A DNA stretch of 64,000 nt from Cylindrodendrum hubeiense (GCA_014621425.1 JAANBB010000089.1:1-64000); one strand, 5' to 3'. Numbered from the stretch's first letter, positions 43,955 through 55,546 are shown. The notes: generated by a model from the sequence alone, not told the origin. Numbers and translations are program-made.

Positions 43955-44427
43955 TCTAGCAGCACGTTACGGACGGTTAGACTTTGGGAAGATGCTGCTG
44001 GCCCGTCGTGCCGACGTTACTGAGGACCCAGAGTATACTTTTGGACCACCCTCCAAACGGCCAAGTCCAGACATGAACCAGACGTTGTTTTTGTGCGATC
44101 TTTTCTCAATGAAAGCGCCGACATCAATGCAAAGCCCGCTTATTGAGGCGGGGTGACAGCGCTTCAAGCAGCCGCTTGTCTGGGGATATATTGGTCGCTA
44201 AACTACTTATGGAAAACAGCGCGATGTAAATACGGATGGCTCTTATGCAGAGGGGTGGTAAATAATTGAGGGAGCCGCTGAACATGGTAGCTTGGATATG
44301 GTGCAGTTATTGCTGAATGCTGGAGCAAGGGGCAATCTGCTCAATGGAACGGGCTTCAACGTGCAATTAAACTCGCGATAAAGGATGGACATTTTGCAAT
44401 CGCAAATGTTTTGAAGAACATTCAATA
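43955..44427 (+). pseudogene. Ankyrin-repeat relic
   Basis: In changing plus-strand frames the following ankyrin segments appear in order: 'LAARYGRLDFGKMLLARRAD', 'ESADINAKPAY', stop, 'GGVTALQAAACLG', then after another shift 'GAAEHGSLDMVQLLLNAGA', and finally 'LQRAIKLAIKDGHFAIANVL' running to a stop. The repeat pattern (A..G..D.V..LL..GAD.N) is clear, but there is an in-frame TGA and at least three frame changes, so it is a dead C-terminal piece. In fungi such arrays are common sensor domains of NLR-like proteins, often paired with PNP/UDP or HET effectors. Confidence 0.75.
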
Positions 44428-44771
44428 AGATGATATTTAAGTTACAACCATTTGATATTTGATAGCTTCCCAATAAACTATGCCTGGTAGATTTCAACGC
44501 AAATGCCAGGACCAGAAATTTTTCTGAGGGGTTGCACAGGAGAATTATCGCCAGCTGATAGTGAATGGGCAATATATAATCACAATCACTTAAGGTCGTA
44601 TAGTGATCTGAAGGTGTGGTTTTCAAGGGTTGCGAGTATTGTCAACCACTTCGGTGTTGTGAGAAGACTAAAGATACATGAGAAATGACAATAGTCAAAC
44701 ACAAAAGCTATGAAGCAGTAAACAACGGGACAAACTAATATTTTATAAGACATAATAGTGAAAGCTGATCC

Positions 44772-46885
44772 TCAATACATTCTGATTGTCGTTTCTGTCG
44801 TGGAGGTAAATGTCCTTTCCGTCACGCCTCTCTTGCATCCCAATCCGATTCGGCGGAATGACGGCAGTCGTTCCTCATTATCAAGACATGCAACCTCAGT
44901 TACAGGCTCCAAGATGAGAAATGCTTCTTTAAATCTCCCTTGATCTCCATGCTTACGGGTCCGGACGAGCAAACACGTGTAATCTGCGTACTTGCCCGGG
45001 GAGGGATCCTCGCCATCGAATTGCCCCCTACATGTCCATGGAATGGGATCTGATGTGTCCAGATTCTCTCCATCCAGTTTAAAATATGGAGGGCTGAACA
45101 TCTCTTTGCTTTTAGGATCCACCATAAAACGCAGTGTCTGTAGAGGACCCCTGATGACTAGGCGTGTGGATTGAATGCTCGATGTCATTGGCACACCTGT
45201 CCAGATCACCTTGTCCTCCAGAAGGGCAATATGATCCTCTTTTGGCTCAGTGTCAACCATACTTACGGCGAAATGATCGATCTCTATGGGAGCGTAGCAA
45301 GACAACCAAGTCCATGATGGACTGTGCGGGGAGGGGGGTCCCTTCACATCTCCTTCCCGGAGCCATAGTAGATCCCGAGCGAACGTTTCTTTCCAGAGCC
45401 CCAGTAGGGGCGAGTGACCAGTCATTTCTGCATAATGATCCACGATACCAGCTAATGCCGGCATTCGGTCATTTGGAAAGCGAAAGTCTCTGTTGGAATA
45501 CTCTTCCATCCAATCACACCACATCCGCTCACGTCGCAATGACGGCAAATGAAAAAAGTTACCTCCATCTTCGCGCAACTCTTCATCGTCAATTGACTGT
45601 CCAGCTTGAGTTTGGTACACGTGGCGGCACTGCCAATGAATTTCCGACTGCATGCAATGGATGATTCGGTTGGATAGCAGCTGTTCCTGCAACACCCATC
45701 CCCGAGTACTCAAATGTTTGGCACGTTGGATGTACCAGGGAGTTTCAGCCTGAACTCGTACCATAATGTGCGACTTGCGCTCAGGAATACCAAACGAGAC
45801 CACATATGGTTCTTTGGGCGATCGAGCGTTTGAGTTCTTACTGCTCGGGTATAGAACAGGCTTGCTGTCCTGAGACTGCGAGAAAAGGATTGATGGAAGA
45901 ACTGGGGAGGTTCGAGGTATCTGGAAAACATCCGCCAGCGCCATCGGTGGATTCAGTGGCGGCAATGGTCAGAGAACTTCCAGAATAAATGTGTTGCATC
46001 TTTGCAGTCTCGTGCTGCCAGTCCTCAATGTCGTCTTGCACGATGCATAAAGAATCGATCCAAAGATATGGAATCTCCAAGTAGCGCGCAATGTTGACTG
46101 CATCCCGAAAGGTTTTAGGGAGTGTGTTCTCGGGAATTGACTGTTCGAAGGTGGGCAATGTTGCTAGAGAAGTATACACAGGTATTTGAGCGCCCCAGCA
46201 GTGACTCAAGGTCGCATATCGTATGTTTGAACTGTTTTGATTCTTTGATAGCACAAGATGAATCGAGTCTTTCTTCGCTATGTCCAACAGTCGGCGAGGG
46301 AGTAATTCCGGTGCTGTGGGCCTATAGCAGGTGGAATGGTGATCTTGACATTCCCGGAGCCAGGTTTTCATGAGTTTGAGTCGATCTTCAGTCATATGCT
46401 CAACGCTATGTGGACCTTGGCTGTATTTCATCCAGTTTGGGTGTTTGTCCATAGTTTCTAACAAAAGGTCAGCGCCGGTTCCTGTCATATGCTTAAGATA
46501 GTTTACCTTGAGGCTGAATTGAGATTCCGACAGAGTTAACCCGCATAATTATTTCCTTTTGTTCAGTAATTTCCAAGGTTGTGTGCACGTTTGCCCAGTA
46601 TACGCCGTTGGATTTCCTGTAGCTGCCAAACTTAAGTGACACTCGAGTGATGCTATCAACCTCAAGGTTGGCATCCTCTAGTGGAGGCAAGATGGTCGCT
46701 TTCCAAATACTCTCGCACAGGGGGCAAGATTCACCCGATTCTTGAATTTCTGGAGGTGTTTTGTGCCACGGCGGCTGCCTGTTGGTTCTTTTGGCGGACT
46801 CTTCGCCTGATCTGTCAAGGGCAGATGTGATGTGGTCAATAAGACCACAGCACAATCTGCAAGGGCTTGCCAGTTTGTGCAACAT
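44772..46885 (-). CDS. HET-domain protein, with a frame change of unclear origin
   Basis: First exon complement(46507..46885), a 49-nt intron (GTAAAC...TTAG, 'gctgac' branch), then from 46457 downward. N-terminus has paired cysteines ('SPCRLCCGLI', 'ESCPLCESIW'). The HET core is intact: 'RYATLSHCWGAQIPVYTSL', 'LPKTFRDAVNIARYLEIPYL', 'WIDSLCIVQDD..DW..E..KM..IYS', 'LTIAATES'. The frame then stops near 45838, while the continuation ('HIMVRVQAETPWYIQRAKHL', 'STRGWVLQEQLLSNRIIHC' and the C-terminal half to 44772) is in another frame that overlaps it for about 130 bp. Either a weak-consensus intron (for example about 91 nt with donor GTTCTT) or a frameshift mutation lies at 45808-45965. If spliced, the protein would be about 650 aa. 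Confidence 0.75.
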
Positions 46886-47340
46886 AGCTGTCTTTCTGGT
46901 AGAGAAAATCCGAAACTCTCGCTTGATACACGTACAATACTGGATGATTCAAGTTGTTGATTTGTTAAAACATCTCGTCAAGTGTTTGCCGTAGCTGCCT
47001 GGAGTGCTTGGGACCTGGCGGTCAGGACCGGCAGAATGATTGATTGGTGTGCATGCAGGATCAGATTGGGGGCCAGAACATCACATCAGGTCACCTGACG
47101 ACCTTAGATCTTGAGTACGGTGTTGTGTTATGGCCCGGGGTCTGTCGTGTTCTGGTTTCTCATATGCGTTCGTCGGAAACTGAACTGTTGTCCCAGCAAT
47201 TGAACCTGTCCTACTCGGATTGAGTTGATAATTGTAGACTCAAAAGTTGACAGAACTATTATTAATATTAAGGCCTCTTTTCTGAATACAATAAAAATAA
47301 TTCATGTTGATTTTTTTTTATCTATTGTGTAGTTCTAGGC
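46886..47340. other. Intergenic, AT-rich near 47240-47330
   Basis: No gene. It presumably contains the HET promoter at its left and the 3' region of the rhodopsin-like gene at its right. Confidence 0.5.
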
Positions 47341-48827
47341 TCACCACTCATGAGCACGATGTACATGATTGCTATTTTGACTGCTTCTATCCTCATGTAT
47401 GACGTCGACCTGGTTAGACACCACAATTCCATTTATTGGGCCACCGGCAACCACGGGCTCTGAGGAAACCTTGAAGTTTTGCATTTTTACATCATCCACT
47501 ATCCGTTCCTCACTGTCGTTGAATGACATGTTGGCCGTGATAGGATTTGCGGTGGGAGGCCCCCGACGACTCCGGCTTTGATCACCGCCGCCGCCGCCAA
47601 TTGTCCGGAATCCAGACGGTGTGTTGTATGTCTTCTGGGATGAGCGCATTACGCTTCCGAATAGCGGGGTGAGCCACGTTTTGAAGAGGGGAAACAGGAG
47701 TGGGAGATTAGTGGTTATCACTGCGACGAAAGCCTCCCGTGTCCCCCATGAACCAGCTAATTGTGCTCCATTGACAGGGTCCTGCAAAAACAATTGGTTA
47801 GAGAATATTCATGTTTGAGCACAGCAAAATCAAGACTCACCACCAAGACGAAAACACTCTTGAGAGTAGCGCACACCAGAACAAAAATGCCCGCACCCAG
47901 TACAATGGTGGACGCTATCTTCTTCAGCATTCGCAGGCTAGATTGCCACAGCATGGGGAGAGGGATAGCTATTAGATATATATCGGTCGAGACGTTTGCG
48001 GCGAAAGAGACCCAGACAACGGGCTTTGATACAGCGGCTTGGCAGGAATCTAGAAATAGAGTTGTTAGCAAGAGTATGAAATAGGAGCCAAGAAGCCGTA
48101 CTGCCAGGATCTGGGTTAATCTGCCAATACTTGTGAAAAGGCCGACAGCCTAGAAATATGGCTAGGAAAGAAGCTATAAAGGTCGCGATGACAAGAGCGA
48201 ATCCAACTTGAATGCGGATGCGATAAGGCCGCCCAAGACCATCCTGCAGGACGCGTTAGTGGCATTACTGATTCAAAGCGTGGTCGTGAAAGTCATACCG
48301 TAAGTCGGGTGTAGAAGAACAACATGGAGAGCTTGAGCGACCAGATCAAGGCCGAATAAATGGCCCATCCAGCGACTTGGATCTTGGAGCCAATAACCCT
48401 ACATGCCAAACAGTTGGCAACTTTCCCGATATAGCTTAGGCAAAACATACCTGAATTGGTATTCTTGGTCTTCGGGGGACAGCGCAGATCGTTGGGCGTC
48501 GGTCATGCCGTTGTTAGCAAGGCCTTGGGCGACATTTCCAACGCTGTATGCAAGGTTCGCCTGAACGGTGTAAAACATCTGCATAGGACTGGTGTTAGCG
48601 ATGAGTGATAGAGTTCGATGGTCACTTGGGATACGAACAACACCGATCCACATGAGATAGTCTTCGGCACGAAGACCTCGAAGGCCACCAGCCTTCAGCC
48701 TAGCATACGTTCTGAGCAGTGTCGACGCAAGACCTATCGAGTACAGAGTCCACGATTCGATGGTAAACTTGCGAAAGGCTTCCGCAGCAGCGAGTGCCGC
48801 GGCATCGGAAGGCGTATTGGACGACAT
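47341..48827 (-). CDS. PTH11-like 7-TM (fungal rhodopsin-fold) membrane protein
   Basis: Six exons, complement(47341..47781, 47841..48049, 48102..48243, 48299..48398, 48451..48578, 48639..48827), 402 aa; five introns of 52-60 nt, all phases agree. The order of segments matches the large fungal 'rhodopsin domain' integral membrane family related to PTH11 receptors: 'RLKAGGLRGLRAEDYLMWIG' in segment 2, 'SALIWSLKLSMLFFYTRLT', 'GFALVIATFIASFLAIFLGCRPFHKYWQINPDPGNSC', 'NVSTDIYLIAIPLPMLW', 'LGAGIFVLVCATLKSV', 'AVITTNLPLLFPL'. The conserved 'D.Y..W', 'C-P....W' and 'TD..L...P...W' positions are present. A cytoplasmic Ser/Gly-rich tail follows. Ligand unknown; surface sensing or signalling is inferred from the family. 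Confidence 0.9.
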
Positions 48828-49776
48828 CCTTCAACACCGAACGAGTATTTGCGCTGCAGGGAGCCTATTTTGTGCAGTGAAGCGAGTTAGAAGTCTATTG
48901 CGGAGGAATGTGCGGTTAAATGGGCAAAATCAGGGACGGCCACATGGCGTCAGGCGTGCTCTGTATTGCCCGCATATTTGTATAAGACCCAGGAACCAAC
49001 TAAGCCCGTTGTTTCGGCATGCCACCATCTTCAGCGGTTTCAACCCTGCACTTTTGTATCCGTAACCCAGAATTGTATCCATGTGACGAACAAGGGCAAG
49101 GTCAGGGGGGCCGTTGACGATGCATCAATGACAGACGCTAAGGAATCCCTGAACAAAAGGGGCAGCCGATGCACCAACAACCAACAGAGTCAAGTTGTTT
49201 GACAGGAAAGGCCATAAGAGGAGGAGAAAAGGTGAGTGGTGTGATTAAAAAGCGATAAAGACCCTGACATATATCCCAGTGTCTACTATGATTGCGTGCC
49301 GTACGATAATATTCTCAACGCAGTCGCAAAATGGGCCTGAATGTTTCCGCTATCAACCCCTGCGCATCCGGCACATTCACCCCCTCCCCAATTCCGGCTG
49401 TCCGACCGAGAGTTGGCTTGTCCAACCTGCAGCCAAGGCAAGCCGCATGCACGCATACATACAAGGTCAGTACGTAATTTTGTATCATCACCAACGAGGT
49501 AAGGGTCCGCAATTACCGTTCCTTGACGCCATTTAATAATTACAATTGCAGCATGTGCCTCGCACTATGCAAACAGGGGTGATTTGGCCCTTTGAGCAAG
49601 TTGGGAAGGAGGTTACAAATGCCTCACGTAGTTTAAATACCGTAGCATCCTCTCAGACCGCCACAATCATAGCGAGGTCGGGCAGTATTCATTAGGCGAC
49701 CGAGACCAGAAAGCTTCTGCATTCCTGCGCCACTTTGACATTACAAATACTCTGTACCTCCTTCTGTCCCCTCCCA
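48828..49776. other. Intergenic between divergent genes
   Basis: No gene seen. This 0.95-kb region lies between the divergent starts of the membrane protein and the FAD oxidase and presumably holds both promoters. No clear tandem element was found. Confidence 0.5.
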
Positions 49777-51470
49777 ATGCATTGGTTCAAGATCGAGGCC
49801 CTCACGGCGGTTGCCGCCTGGGCTACGATCTCGGTTTGCGCAAGTTTGCCCGTCCGCCGCGATGATCTCGAGGGCATCTGCCCTGGGTCCCTCAGTGAAG
49901 TGACCGAGCTTGTAAAGAAGGTGTCGAACGCGACCAAGATCTACTTTCCAGGCTCCGACGAGTTCACAACGGCTACAACACGATGGTCTGTGCTACAGGC
50001 CCCGAAAGTCAACATCGTGGTCGTTCCCGGCACGGAGAACGATGTTGTTGAGACGGTAAGATTTGCTCGGTTCGAGCTTGATTATTTACGCGGAAAGATA
50101 CTGATAATAATATCCCATAGGTAAAATACGCAAACAAAAAGGCATTGCCCTTCCTCGCGTTCAATACTGCTCACGGCGCCATCACCACTCTTGGGAAGAT
50201 GGACCACGGTATCGAGATCTACGTGAATCAATTGAGCAGCGTTGAGCTCTCTGAGGATGGGAAGACAGTTAAGATTGCTGGCGGAACCAAGTCTAAGCTT
50301 GTTACCGACACACTCTGGGCAGCTGGAAAACAGACAGGTAAGTTCTGATCCCAAAAGTACCTGAGTTAACTAGCGCTTACATGTGGCTATAGTGACTGGC
50401 ACCTGCGAATGCGTCAGTTACATGGGCCCTGCCCTTGGTGGCGGTCACGGATGGCTCCAGGGCCACCACGGACTCATTGCTGACCAGTTCGTCTCTATGA
50501 ACGTGGTGCTAGCGGATGGCACGCTGAAGACGATTGATGAAAGCTCTGATCTCTGGTGGGCGATGAAGGGCGCTGGCCACAACTTTGGCATTGTGACCTC
50601 ACTCACGGCCAAGGTTTATGATATCGAGCACACCAACTGGGCAATTGAAACACTCATCTTCAGCAGCGCCCAAGTCGAGGAGGTGTACCAAGCTGCAAAT
50701 GACCACCTCCTTGGGAAGCAGCCCGAGGGTGTCATTAACTGGTCATACTGGCTTAACAGTCCGGATGCCGACCCAAACAACGTAAGCACCCAGCACATCT
50801 CGTCACGCGAATGCCAACACTGACTATACCATAGCCTATCATTTTGTTCTACCTCATTCAAGAAGGAGTTACCGCCGTCGACGCGGCCATCACAAAGCCC
50901 TTCCACGACATTGGACCTCTGTCTATTGAACCTGTTGCGGGAGACTATCGCGACTTAGCTGGATGGACCGGGATCGCTCTTGATTCCCCTCCCTGTCAGA
51001 AGGATGGACTCGTCAACCCCCGCTTCCCCATCTATCTCGAGTCTTACAACGTCGCAGCTATTATGGAAGCGTATGATCTCTTCTCAACCGAGACCAACGG
51101 AAACTCCCCTTTCAACGCATCCCTCTTCATGCTTGAAGGCTACTCTACGCAGGGCATCCAAGCTATTGACGCAAACTCGGCCGCATTCGCTTTCCGAGAT
51201 CAACACCTGCTACTCGCCCCCCTCATCACATATAAGCCCGCTGGGGCGGACCTCGACACAAAGGCTGCTGCGCTAGGTGGCAAGCTTCGCACCATCATTC
51301 ACGAGGCCTCTGGCCAAGCTGAGATGGGCGTGTATGTCAACTACGCCTTCGGAGATGAGAAGCCCAAGAACTGGTACGGAAGTGCACAGTGGCGCCAGAA
51401 CCGCCTGAAGGCCTTGAAGAAGAAGTATGATCCGAAGGGCAAATTTAGCTTCTTCGGCCCGATTGCATAG
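49777..51470 (+). CDS. Secreted FAD-linked oxidase (BBE family)
   Basis: Four exons, 49777..50055, 50121..50337, 50393..50781 and 50835..51470, 506 aa; introns of 65, 55 and 53 nt. Signal peptide 'WFKIEALTAVAAWATISVCAS'. The FAD_binding_4 (PP-loop/VAO) domain shows 'APKVNIVVVPGTENDVVETV', 'AGGTKSKLVTDTLW', 'GTCECVSYMGPALGGGHGWL' (candidate 6-S-cysteinyl FAD site in the C-x-x-V style) and 'LWWAMKGAGHNFGIVTS'. The C-terminal BBE segment 'YVNYAFGDEKPKNWYGSAQW' followed by 'KKKYDPKGKFSF' is complete. A histidine for the second covalent bond could be in 'FNTAHGAI'. Such enzymes oxidise alcohols, sugars or alkaloid-like substrates in fungi; the substrate here is unknown. ATG at 49777 is the first in frame. 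Confidence 0.92.
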
Positions 51471-53754
51471 ATCGTGATCATGTGTGGCTATAAGTGCTCG
51501 CCCAGAAGTGATACTGGAAGAGGAGAACATGAGTGAGCCCCCACTAAGAGGATAGATTACATCAAGGAGCCGAGGTGGTGGGAGCATTCGGATGGGGCAA
51601 GATCCGTAGTTAATAATTCCACCGGTATATAGAGACAAATCCAACTAGCATATATAGCACCCTACTATCCAATATCTTGAGCATACTTGCAATTAGTCTA
51701 TAGCGCAACTTGTAAGTGCAAAATTCTGTTGTTAAGCCCTTTTTGTCCATTTGGGGAATTTGTCTTGTCGTGATCTTGATAAGATGAAGGCGATCGGCGT
51801 TTAAACTGCCCAAAGCACTTGATCAGCCCGGTATCGGTTCCATCCGAAGCAGATACAATCCCAGGCGTCGGAGATTGGCAAACCAAACTCTAACACCCTG
51901 CTCTGTAGAATAAACCCTGCATTTATGAACTGTGGGGCCTGATATTTATTCATGCTCTTGAGTGGCGAGTCCACCAGGAAGGATACATGTAAAATCCTAC
52001 CCCGCGCCGGCTTTACCGTAATCCGATCCGATCCGCGGCACCCGCGTGAAATGGAGTCGATACGATGGATCCCAAAAGCGGCTGTCGACCGAGAGGCGCT
52101 ACTACTGTGGCCGTAATGTAGTCCATGCCGCCACACCGCGAATAGCGTTATTTTCTCCTCTTTTCGGGGCACGGGAGACAGAGTTGCATCCGGTGCTCGC
52201 TAATGTAACTCGGTAAATATTCTCGGATGCAACGGCTGAGAGGTTTGAAACACATCCGGTCCACGCCACGGCATTATCCCTGTACAAAGCACGACAGGTT
52301 TCGTCGAGGCAAAGGGTGCTACTCGATGTCAGATGTTGCAAGCGAGACGAGCTTAGGGTGCCGTTAGTCAGACTTCATGGAACTCAACCATCGTTGTTTC
52401 GGTAATCAATTGCGATAGTAGGCATTGCGTCGCATCGTCGTCACCTAGACTAAGGCCAACCCGGAGGCAGTAGCATATACTCGAGACGTCTTGATATCCT
52501 AATTAGGGCTCGAAGTGCCTAGATATTATAACCTTATTGTTAGAATTTTTGGATAACCACGAGGTTGAGAATTAGACACTAATGGAGATGTGAGGTTGGT
52601 GGTTGGAAAAACTCCCGTTGGGATAACAATGTCGTTTAAATCCAAGTACTTTGAGATTCGATTATTGAAATTGGTAAATGAGAATCCATGTGGGATCATA
52701 GATATAGGGATATAACTTTTGATTTCTGAACTGCGATGACAGTGAAAGGTAAAGATGACCATCCATCAATTGTAACTTTTAGATATTTCCGAGCACTATG
52801 GAGGACAACCAAAACCGCAAACCTCGTGACAACAATTGCGACGGATGGGCCCGGAAAAGCACCAAGACTCAAAAGGTTCAGGTCCCAAATTTGATGGCAT
52901 CAGATTGTGTGGTATGCTTGCGATAAACGGCTTCACTCGACGGTTACGGTCCATCTTGTCCACAGACTCCAGAGTCCGTCTGTCTGCGACCAGACAAAAG
53001 ACAAATCGCGCCACACTATACTCCGAACCTTGGACTGGTTTGCCGTCCTTATCCACTGCTACACGAGTCACAATGTGGAGACATGCTCGGTACACCTCTC
53101 TCCAAGGCCCATTGAGCGAAACGCTTCCGCACCACCTCGATTGTAACACAATCGAGCTCCTTGTCCTCAACGTTTGACCAGGCCATTGGATCATCTCAGT
53201 TAGTTAGTCATCATGGTCTGTGGGGTAGGCTTGAGATATCGTTGTTGAAATTGTCCGCGATCATCATCATCGATCATTGTCATCAATCATTTTTAGTACG
53301 ATTTCTAGTATGCTCCAGTCTTAGTATTCTGGCCATACTTGCAGCATTCTCTTGTGACTCGTCCTATCAGATGGTACTAATAGATGACACCGGTCGTGCT
53401 TGTCAATTTATTTCATTTTACGGGTCCTCATCAGCGCATTTGCCCCTGTTACGGATGCATCGCAATTTGCATCACCACAATCACTACATTCGCAATCTGG
53501 GTGGGTTGTTAAGGTTCTTAGTGCCTCTTGCACCCTCCCAACAGACATTACCATCTAGCCCTATATTCTAACCCAGTGATTATTCAACTTTTACAACACC
53601 TCGTCTTTCATTGGATTCTCATCGTTAAGTCAACTTGTGTTAAGCATGTATAAAGAACTAGCATAGAAGAACATATACTCAGAAGATTACAGAGTAGATA
53701 CACGCAAATATACAGACAGCCACCCATAAGCTTAGTTCAGCTTCGCTACTGTCC
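51471..53754. other. Intergenic, no supported gene
   Basis: About 2.3 kb without a convincing gene. Open frames of 113-136 codons at 52796-53571 lie on both strands, overlap each other and show no domain. Sequence composition changes at about 52450-52760, where it becomes AT-rich. Confidence 0.45.
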
Positions 53755-53764
53755 GCTGTAGATC

Positions 53765-53889
53765 GGTAAACCACCGGGCTAGAAACGTCCTGCGGGTAAG
53801 AAACCTCCTCCGTTCTCCCCCAGTCAAGCCGATGAGTGGTGGATTGATGCTCGAGTTAGTGACGACCGAGTAATCTTCACAGTGGTAAG
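53765..53889 (+). pseudogene. Degenerate 5S rRNA copy
   Basis: The stretch 'ccgttctcccccagtcaagc', 'tggattgatgctcgagttag', 'gacgaccgagtaatc' and a weak 'gtggtaag' end align in order and spacing with the two complete 5S copies that follow at about 190-bp steps, but the 5' third and many paired positions have diverged. Best read as a decayed first unit of the tandem group. Confidence 0.7.
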
Positions 53890-53954
53890 TCCGTTTGCCT
53901 CTTTCTGAAATCTAGGTACCTGTGGGTTTGATCCCACTCAGCGCCTCAGCCAGC

Positions 53955-54073
53955 ACATACGACCATAGCTCTTAGAAAATACGGGATCCCGTCCGCTCTC
54001 CCCTAGTCAAGCTGAGAAGCGGTGGATTAGTACTCGGGTCGGTGACGACCGGGGAATCCCCACTGTTGTATGT
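53955..54073 (+). rRNA. 5S ribosomal RNA, copy 1
   Basis: 119 nt starting 'acatacgaccatag' and ending 'ctgttgtatgt', which pair as helix I of fungal 5S rRNA. Internal hallmarks 'gggatcccgtccgctctccc', 'gtcaagc', 'ggattagtactcgggtcggt' and 'gacgaccggggaatcc' are in the expected order and cover the A-box/C-box promoter of RNA polymerase III. A T-run follows at once ('tttttt', then 'ttttt'), a normal Pol III terminator. Confidence 0.9.
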
Positions 54074-54147
54074 TTTTTGCCTCTTTTTGCAACTCCACAG
54101 AACTCCCTATTCCTATGGATTTCACCCCACTCAGCGCCTCAACCAGC

Positions 54148-54266
54148 ACATACGACCATAGCTCTTAGAAAATACGGGATCCCGTCCGCTCTCCCCTAGT
54201 CAAGCTGAGAAGCGGTGAATTAGTACTCGGGTCGGTGACGACCGGGGAATCCTCACTGTTGTATGT
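54148..54266 (+). rRNA. 5S ribosomal RNA, copy 2
   Basis: 119 nt, nearly identical to copy 1 193 bp upstream; the differences I see include 'gtggatt' to 'gtgaatt' and 'aatcccc' to 'aatcctc', both G-to-A or C-to-T transitions. The upstream 30 bp ('actcagcgcctca.ccagc') are also shared, so the whole unit was duplicated. It ends in a run of about 11 T. Confidence 0.88.
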
Positions 54267-54608
54267 TTTTTTTTTGGCGCTTGAACCGATTTTCCAGCAT
54301 GAATACCCTGGCCCATTGTTGGCGGTGGGCTAAAATATTCGGGTGGGATCAACAAGTGGACATGAAGCAGTTGCTCTATGAGTTGGTAGGGTGTATGGAA
54401 ACGTTGAAACAAATATGTGTTTAATTGAGTTGATAGAATAAACTTCACATTAAATTTTCAAGAGGCTCGTTTTGTTTGTTTCAGATTGTGATATTATCAG
54501 ATAATAGTGAATAGCTAATGCTGAAGTAGACTTGTCTAATATGACATCTCCAATGTCAAATGTATCCTCCTGCTTTTATTTTGCCTGGGTATTGTTGCGT
54601 TGCAAAAT

Positions 54609-55392
54609 TTAAGCAAGGTTGGTGGGGAGGCTGATGCTGGCCAAAAGGGCAACAATGGGAGTAAGGACGGGGACAAGCAGGCCGTTGCCGAGACCAGCCA
54701 GAAGAGGGGTGAGGGCAGCAATCAGGCCAGGGAGGATGGCGGAGACGAGGCCAATGACCAGGATGAGCAGGCTGGACAGGATAGAAAAGACAGAGTGAAG
54801 GAGGGAGATGAGCTGAGGCTGGAGGCCGGTGACAGTGACAATGACCTTGACGTTGGCAAGGACAATGGACACAAGGGCGACAACAAGGTTGAGAACGGTG
54901 TCGACATCGCCATCAGCGACGGTAAGACCGGCAGCGCCAGTGAGCGAGGTGACCACCTCGGTGATGGAGTAGTGCATGTCCTGGAAGCCGGGAATGGCAG
55001 CATCGGCACCCTGATCCGGGGTGAGGTCTCCGGCGTTGACCTGGTCGGCAATGTCCTCTGGAAACTAAGGTTAGTACATGTTTGAATGTTTTGGGGAATG
55101 ATTGTATCTTACGGAAGCCACCAGACTGGCCCTGGAGAGTGTCGAGGAGGTCAGTGAGGGTGGAGATCAGGCCCTCGATGCCACCGAGGTCCTGTCGCTT
55201 GCTGGGAGTGGTGGCGATGGCATCGGCGATCTCGCCAACACCGAGCTCCTCGGTGACGATCTCATCAACCTTGTTGACAGCATCTTGGACGCCGCCGGCC
55301 TGGCGAGCAGCAACCGAGTTGGACTCAGTGACGGGAGCGGCAAAAGCCGAGAGAGCCATGGTGGCAATGGTGGTAAAGAAAGCGGCCTTCAT
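54609..55392 (-). CDS. Small secreted, strongly hydrophobic protein
   Basis: Two exons, complement(54609..55057, 55113..55392), 242 aa, 55-nt intron (GTAAGA...CAG, 'ctaacctt' branch). Signal peptide 'MKAAFFTTIATMALSAFAAP', then a propeptide-like stretch with dibasic 'SKRQ' near residue 70 (a possible Kex2 site). The C-terminal 120 residues are a nearly continuous series of hydrophobic segments ('LNLVVALVSIVLANVKVIV', 'LISLLHSVFSILSSLLILVI', 'LLVPVLTPIVALLAS') with few charges and almost no cysteines, so it is not a hydrophobin. I do not recognise a named family. A surface-active or membrane-inserting secreted protein is inferred. Codon choice is strongly biased to C-ending codons, suggesting high expression. 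Confidence 0.82.
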
Positions 55393-55535
55393 GATGAAAG
55401 AGTTGAGGTTTGAGAGGTAAATGGTAGTAAGGTAGTGAAGGTGAGTGGAGGAGAGTGATAGAGGTTGTTGATGAGGCTGGTGATTGTTGAGTGTGATGAG
55501 GATGGGAGAATTGTCTGAAGGGCCGGATATCAAGG

Positions 55536-55546
55536 CATACTTATAC
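55536..55546 (-). promoter_or_regulatory. TATA-like box of the hydrophobic secreted protein gene
   Basis: The minus strand reads 'ggtataagtatgc' about 150 bp upstream of the ATG at 55392, a suitable distance for a fungal TATA box with a short leader. Confidence 0.45.

Noticed and set aside
52796..53571. 132-codon minus and 136-codon plus frames
   Set aside because: Overlapping on opposite strands with no motif, signal peptide or splice extension.
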